This document shows positions 6,298 through 9,460 of a stretch of DNA of 9,460 bases, one piece after another. The DNA is taken from the NCBI GenBank assembly GCA_024743015.1, contig JANSXJ010000125.1, forward strand, positions 1 to 9,460, in the 5' to 3' direction. The notes under the pieces were generated by a model, which saw only the letters and a list, made by a program, of their open reading frames with translations, was not told the DNA's origin and did not search any database. Made by a program: the position numbers and the translations under genes. Every line of letters begins with the position of its first letter. Position 1 is the stretch's first letter. This stretch comes from Hyphomonas sp. (GTDB lineage Bacteria; Pseudomonadota; Alphaproteobacteria; Caulobacterales; Hyphomonadaceae).

Positions 6298-7257
6298 TTA
6301 AGTGATACCGGCGGCTTTCCAGGCATCTTTGGGCCAACGACGATGTTGCCAGAACCATTGCCCAGGGTTCTCTCTCACCTCTTGCTCAACAAACGCCGAT
6401 ATTCGTTTCACACACGCGATGAGGTCCGCTTCTGCGTTGCCGGTCTTCTCAGGCACAAAAGGCGGATGCACGGTCACTTCAAAGCGGGCGGGGCCCGTTC
6501 TACGCGTTGAAATCGGCACAATCGGGACGTCATACTTCAAAGCAAGGCGTGACGGCCCTTGTGCGGTCATGGCGTTGTACCCAAAGAACGGGATGGCCAG
6601 TCCTTCATTGAACTTCTGATCGTTCATCAAGGCGACCGCGCGTCCTTTGCTTAAAGCCCGCATGAGCTCACGCGTGCCAGCGCCTTTGGGTGTCAGAACG
6701 TCGATCCCATATTCATGACGCACCCGATTAAGGCGGCGGTCGATGAATGGATTGTTGAGAGCGCGGTACGTGATCAGGCAGTCGACGGGACGACAACAAA
6801 TCGCCGCCGCCATAACTTCCCAGTTCGCAAAGTGGCCTGAGACGAGAACCGCCCCGCGCTCTGAACTTTCTATCGCATCGAGATGTTCAGCGCCGATCAC
6901 TTTCACCCGGTCGCCGTTATAGGGATGAATCTTGGGAAGATGCGGAAGCTCTCCCGCTGTTCGACCAACGCTTTCCCAGGACTGTTTGGCGATATACTCG
7001 CGCTGTTCGTGTGGCATGTCTGGAAAGGCCAGTTGCAGATTTCTATGAACCGTCTTGTGTTGTGAGAACAGGGGACCAATCGTCTTGAAGAGCCAGCCGA
7101 GAAAATTCGATGCGCGGTCCGGGCCCAAAGCTTTCATCGGCCACCAATATATCACATCCCACGCCAGGGCTTCGAGCCGCCAGACCATGCGTTGTTGAAA
7201 GGTTGATCGGTTATCGATGTCCTTCGGTCGTATGTACTGCTGAGAGGCTTTAGTCAT
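6298..7257 (-). CDS. lpxL: Lipid A late acyltransferase (LpxL/HtrB family)
   Basis: Inner-membrane acyltransferase that adds a secondary acyl chain to Kdo-lipid A precursor from an acyl carrier protein donor. The 319 residues are typical of the family. A hydrophobic, Trp-rich N-terminal segment at about 26-64 is the likely membrane anchor. The catalytic HX4E motif is in GHFANWE, with H142 and E147. Further family features are the ALMNDQKFNEG stretch near 209, which usually reads DQ, FFG at 224-226, and the C-terminal WFWQHRRWPKD. The ATG at 7257 overlaps the end of lpxK by eight bases, and no clear Shine-Dalgarno element is visible before it, so translation probably depends on coupling to lpxK. 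Whether it acts as LpxL or LpxM (first or second secondary acylation) cannot be told from sequence reading alone. Confidence 0.93.
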   Translation of the reverse strand: MTKASQQYIRPKDIDNRSTFQQRMVWRLEALAWDVIYWWPMKALGPDRASNFLGWLFKTIGPLFSQHKTVHRNLQLAFPDMPHEQREYIAKQSWESVGRTAGELPHLPKIHPYNGDRVKVIGAEHLDAIESSERGAVLVSGHFANWEVMAAAICCRPVDCLITYRALNNPFIDRRLNRVRHEYGIDVLTPKGAGTRELMRALSKGRAVALMNDQKFNEGLAIPFFGYNAMTAQGPSRLALKYDVPIVPISTRRTGPARFEVTVHPPFVPEKTGNAEADLIACVKRISAFVEQEVRENPGQWFWQHRRWPKDAWKAAGIT

Positions 7258-8251
7258 GGGCGTCGGGTTTGATCACATCTGCCAGCATTTTGTCGAGATC
7301 TGCTCTGCGGTCAAAAATGACCTCAACGGGCAGGACTTGAATGCCTTCACGTTGATCCGGCTCCAGGCGCGCCAAATCCTTTTCTGTCGTTATCAAAGTC
7401 GCCCCATTATCTGCCGCGAGCCTGTCGAGATATTTGAGATCTCCGCTGGAAAACTTGTGGTGATCGGGGAATGGCACCGCGTCGCGGACATCCACTTGCA
7501 TTGCTTTCAATGTGTCGAAGAATTTCTCGGGTCGGCCAATTCCAGCAAATGCGACATAGGGGTGTGCTGGAGGTGTCTCCGACGCCGTTACGACCGCGCT
7601 GAATGTGGGGAGACCGCTGGCTTCGATTTCGGCTGGTGGCGTTCCATAGCCCATGACGATTATGATGTCGGCGCGAGAGAGTCCTTCCTGGATCGGTTCC
7701 CGCAATGGCCCTTTCGGAATGACGTGTTGGTTCCCGAACCCTGCCGAGGCATCAACAACAACAATGGACAGGTCTTTGTGGAGGCCGGGGTTTTGATGTC
7801 CGTCATCCATTATGATGATGTCGACCCCCTCATTGGACATTTGTTGACCCGTCGCGGCTCGATCTGCGCCAATCCAGGTTTCTCCGGACTGCGCAAGCAT
7901 GATTGGTTCGTCACCGACATCTTCAGATGTGTGCAGCGCCGGGTCGACTTTCAGGGGGCCTTTGAGTTTGCCTTTATAGCCGCGACTCAGCGTGGCTACG
8001 CGCAGGTCTGTCGTTTGATTGTAATGCTCTCTGAGCGCGGCAACGATCGGACTCTTGCCAACGCCGCCAGCTGTCAGATTGCCCACACAGATGACGGTAG
8101 AACGAACTTTGAGGGGATCTGCTTGGGCGATTCTTCGGTGCGTGGCTTCGGCATAGAGCCAGGCAAGCGGCGTCAGTAGGAGGCGCAAAAGCGGCGCCGC
8201 TTCGCGGGAGCGTGGATCGACGTCCCGGGCCCAAAAACGCGGCTCTCTCAT
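7250..8251 (-). CDS. lpxK: Tetraacyldisaccharide 4'-kinase
   Basis: Membrane-associated kinase that phosphorylates the 4' position of the tetraacyldisaccharide 1-phosphate to give lipid IVA, the step before Kdo addition. The 333 residues match the usual length. A hydrophobic N-terminal helix lies at about 20-35. The P-loop GNLTAGGVGKSP is at 57-68 with K66. DVGDEP is at 111-116, the DDG motif at 149-151, the FPDHH segment at 261-265, and TTEKD at 288-292. The motif that commonly reads DDGFQ is DDGHQN here. The ATG at 8251 overlaps the waaA stop as ATGA, and the 3' end overlaps lpxL by eight bases. These overlaps argue for one operon with tight translational coupling, consistent with all three genes acting in the late lipid A pathway at the inner membrane. 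Confidence 0.97.
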   Translation of the reverse strand: MREPRFWARDVDPRSREAAPLLRLLLTPLAWLYAEATHRRIAQADPLKVRSTVICVGNLTAGGVGKSPIVAALREHYNQTTDLRVATLSRGYKGKLKGPLKVDPALHTSEDVGDEPIMLAQSGETWIGADRAATGQQMSNEGVDIIIMDDGHQNPGLHKDLSIVVVDASAGFGNQHVIPKGPLREPIQEGLSRADIIIVMGYGTPPAEIEASGLPTFSAVVTASETPPAHPYVAFAGIGRPEKFFDTLKAMQVDVRDAVPFPDHHKFSSGDLKYLDRLAADNGATLITTEKDLARLEPDQREGIQVLPVEVIFDRRADLDKMLADVIKPDAHD

Positions 8252-9460
8252 TCTGTCAGTCCTGCTCTTCGCAGCAAGGGCTCAAGGCGTTCGAGCGTTT
8301 TCGCCATCGGACCCATCGCGTCTGCCTCCAGAATAGCAATCAATTCAGCAGAAACAGGAGCAGCTGGAAAGCCCTTGGCCAAGGCTTCAGCATCGTCCAC
8401 TATGGAGAAGCCCTGATGTACCAAGAGGCGGTCTGTCAGGTCCTTGAAATTGAACAGGCTTGGACCGGTGAGGATCGGCGTTTCCAGCCTGAGGGCTTCA
8501 AGAGGATTATGGCCACCAACGCCCGGCGCGTGCCCTCCGCCGAGATAGACTGTGTCGGCGAGTCGGTACCACAAACCCATCTCGCCCATCGTATCGGCGA
8601 GCAGAATATTTGTGACGTCCGTAATCGGGTCTCCCTCAGACCGCCTCGCAATGGCGTATTTCGTACAAGACAGAAGCGCATCAACTTCATCGCCGCGCTC
8701 TGGATGGCGTGGCGCGATGATCAGGAAGGTATCAGGTGGCAGTCGCATATAGGCGTCCAGAACGAGGGCTTCTTCCCCGGGATGCGTCGAGGCCGCCAGC
8801 AAGGTTATCCTGGACCCAATTGCTTGTCTGAGTTCGTGCAATTCCTGATCTTTGACGGCAGGTGCGGGGAGGGCGGACTTGAGGTTTCCCGGGTTTTCGA
8901 CCGTTTGTCCTGAGAGCGCTTCGAGGCCCGTTTTGGTTTGAATGTCGGCGGCGATGAGCAAATCAAAGCTGTTGAACACCGCCTTGGCGGTTTTTTTCCA
9001 GCGCATCCAGCCTTTGATGCTGTTCTCGGTCATGCGCGCATTGATGAGCGTTGCGGGCGTGTTGTTTGCCGACAGCTCCTGCAACAGGTTTGGCCAGATT
9101 TCGCCTTCAGCAAAAATAGCCAGATCTGGAGACCAATGGCGCACAAAACGCTTGGCACCGCCTGGTGTGTCGAATGGAGCCATTTGGTTGATGGTGCCAA
9201 TCTGATTGAGCTCGGTGTCTTCTTTGAACGCGGTGGAAATGAGCGTCGCAGCCGTTTTCGTTTGACAGGTCATCAGGACGGAGAAGTCGCGAATGCCCCG
9301 CCGTACGAGACGGCGGGCGAGTTCGAGTAAAAGTTGGCTTTCCCCAACACTGGCGGCGTGGAGCCAGATGAGTTTTCCATCAAGTCTTGGTGTGAGATTG
9401 CGCGCAAATCGTTCGTCGCGTCGATCTGCCAGTTCTTTTCCAGATTTGACGCGGCGACGA
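8248..9460 (-). CDS. waaA: 3-deoxy-D-manno-octulosonic acid (Kdo) transferase, 5' end outside the window
   Basis: GT-B glycosyltransferase of the inner membrane that moves Kdo from CMP-Kdo onto lipid IVA. About 403 residues are visible, and the frame is still open at the window edge. Reading past the first in-window ATG at 9273 gives the family N-terminal domain, GKLIWLHAASVGE, at about 9376-9340; the glutamate of SVGE (codon 9340-9342) is the expected catalytic base. Then come LMTCQTKTAATLI, FAEGEIWPNLL, INARMTENS, and in the C-terminal domain GGGHAPGVGGHNPLEAL and GPSLFNFKDL. With E. coli WaaA at 425 residues, roughly the first 20-30 residues, with the membrane anchor, are probably missing. 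The stop overlaps the lpxK start by four bases. Whether it adds one or two Kdo residues cannot be told. Confidence 0.97.
   Translation of the reverse strand, partial: RRRVKSGKELADRRDERFARNLTPRLDGKLIWLHAASVGESQLLLELARRLVRRGIRDFSVLMTCQTKTAATLISTAFKEDTELNQIGTINQMAPFDTPGGAKRFVRHWSPDLAIFAEGEIWPNLLQELSANNTPATLINARMTENSIKGWMRWKKTAKAVFNSFDLLIAADIQTKTGLEALSGQTVENPGNLKSALPAPAVKDQELHELRQAIGSRITLLAASTHPGEEALVLDAYMRLPPDTFLIIAPRHPERGDEVDALLSCTKYAIARRSEGDPITDVTNILLADTMGEMGLWYRLADTVYLGGGHAPGVGGHNPLEALRLETPILTGPSLFNFKDLTDRLLVHQGFSIVDDAEALAKGFPAAPVSAELIAILEADAMGPMAKTLERLEPLLRRAGLTE

Noticed and set aside
7256..8179. 307-codon plus-strand open frame opposite lpxK
   Set aside because: It is the antisense shadow of lpxK, which has all family motifs; the antisense translation shows no recognisable domain.
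8212..8913. 233-codon plus-strand open frame opposite waaA
   Set aside because: Antisense shadow of a clear Kdo transferase gene; low-complexity basic translation without known motifs.
9271..9273. ATG at 9273 as the waaA start
   Set aside because: The frame continues upstream to the window edge and encodes the conserved WLHAASVGE domain with the catalytic glutamate, so this is an internal methionine.

Overview
The window reads as ordinary, very dense alphaproteobacterial chromosome. It is essentially all coding, and the longest gene-free gap is about 72 bases. Gene content and order (cytochrome oxidase accessory genes running into thrC, and a waaA-lpxK-lpxL lipid A/Kdo cluster) point to a Gram-negative alphaproteobacterium. 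A relative of the Caulobacterales/Hyphomonadales is my best guess, but that lineage call rests on remembered gene order and protein style, not on a search.

Left block, + strand, 1-3528. The tail of an upstream gene, probably cytochrome c oxidase subunit III, is followed by a DUF983 zinc-ribbon membrane protein, a SURF1-family oxidase assembly factor, threonine synthase (thrC) and an EAL-domain protein, probably a c-di-GMP phosphodiesterase. The genes overlap or are separated by 3-16 bases, so they look like one transcription unit entering from the left. The first three belong to biogenesis of haem-copper oxidase. thrC is amino-acid biosynthesis. The EAL protein is a signalling gene apparently riding on the same transcript.

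Right block, - strand, 9460 down to 3517. The order of transcription is waaA (Kdo transferase, 5' end outside the window), lpxK (lipid A 4'-kinase), lpxL (late acyltransferase), a four-helix DUF4345-like membrane protein, an RsuA/RluB-type pseudouridine synthase, and a soluble cytochrome P450. waaA, lpxK and lpxL overlap one another by 4 and 8 bases and together carry out late steps of Kdo2-lipid A synthesis. The remaining three genes follow at gaps of 60, 12 and 72 bases and could be co-transcribed or have their own promoters; I could not recognise a promoter.

The two blocks converge at 3517-3528, where the last codons of the EAL gene and the P450 gene overlap by 12 bases with no visible terminator. 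I saw no tRNA, rRNA, CRISPR array, insertion sequence, prophage gene or sizeable repeat. I did not find a convincing undescribed system. The points most worth a second look are the EAL gene behind thrC, the solitary P450 and the divergent SURF1.
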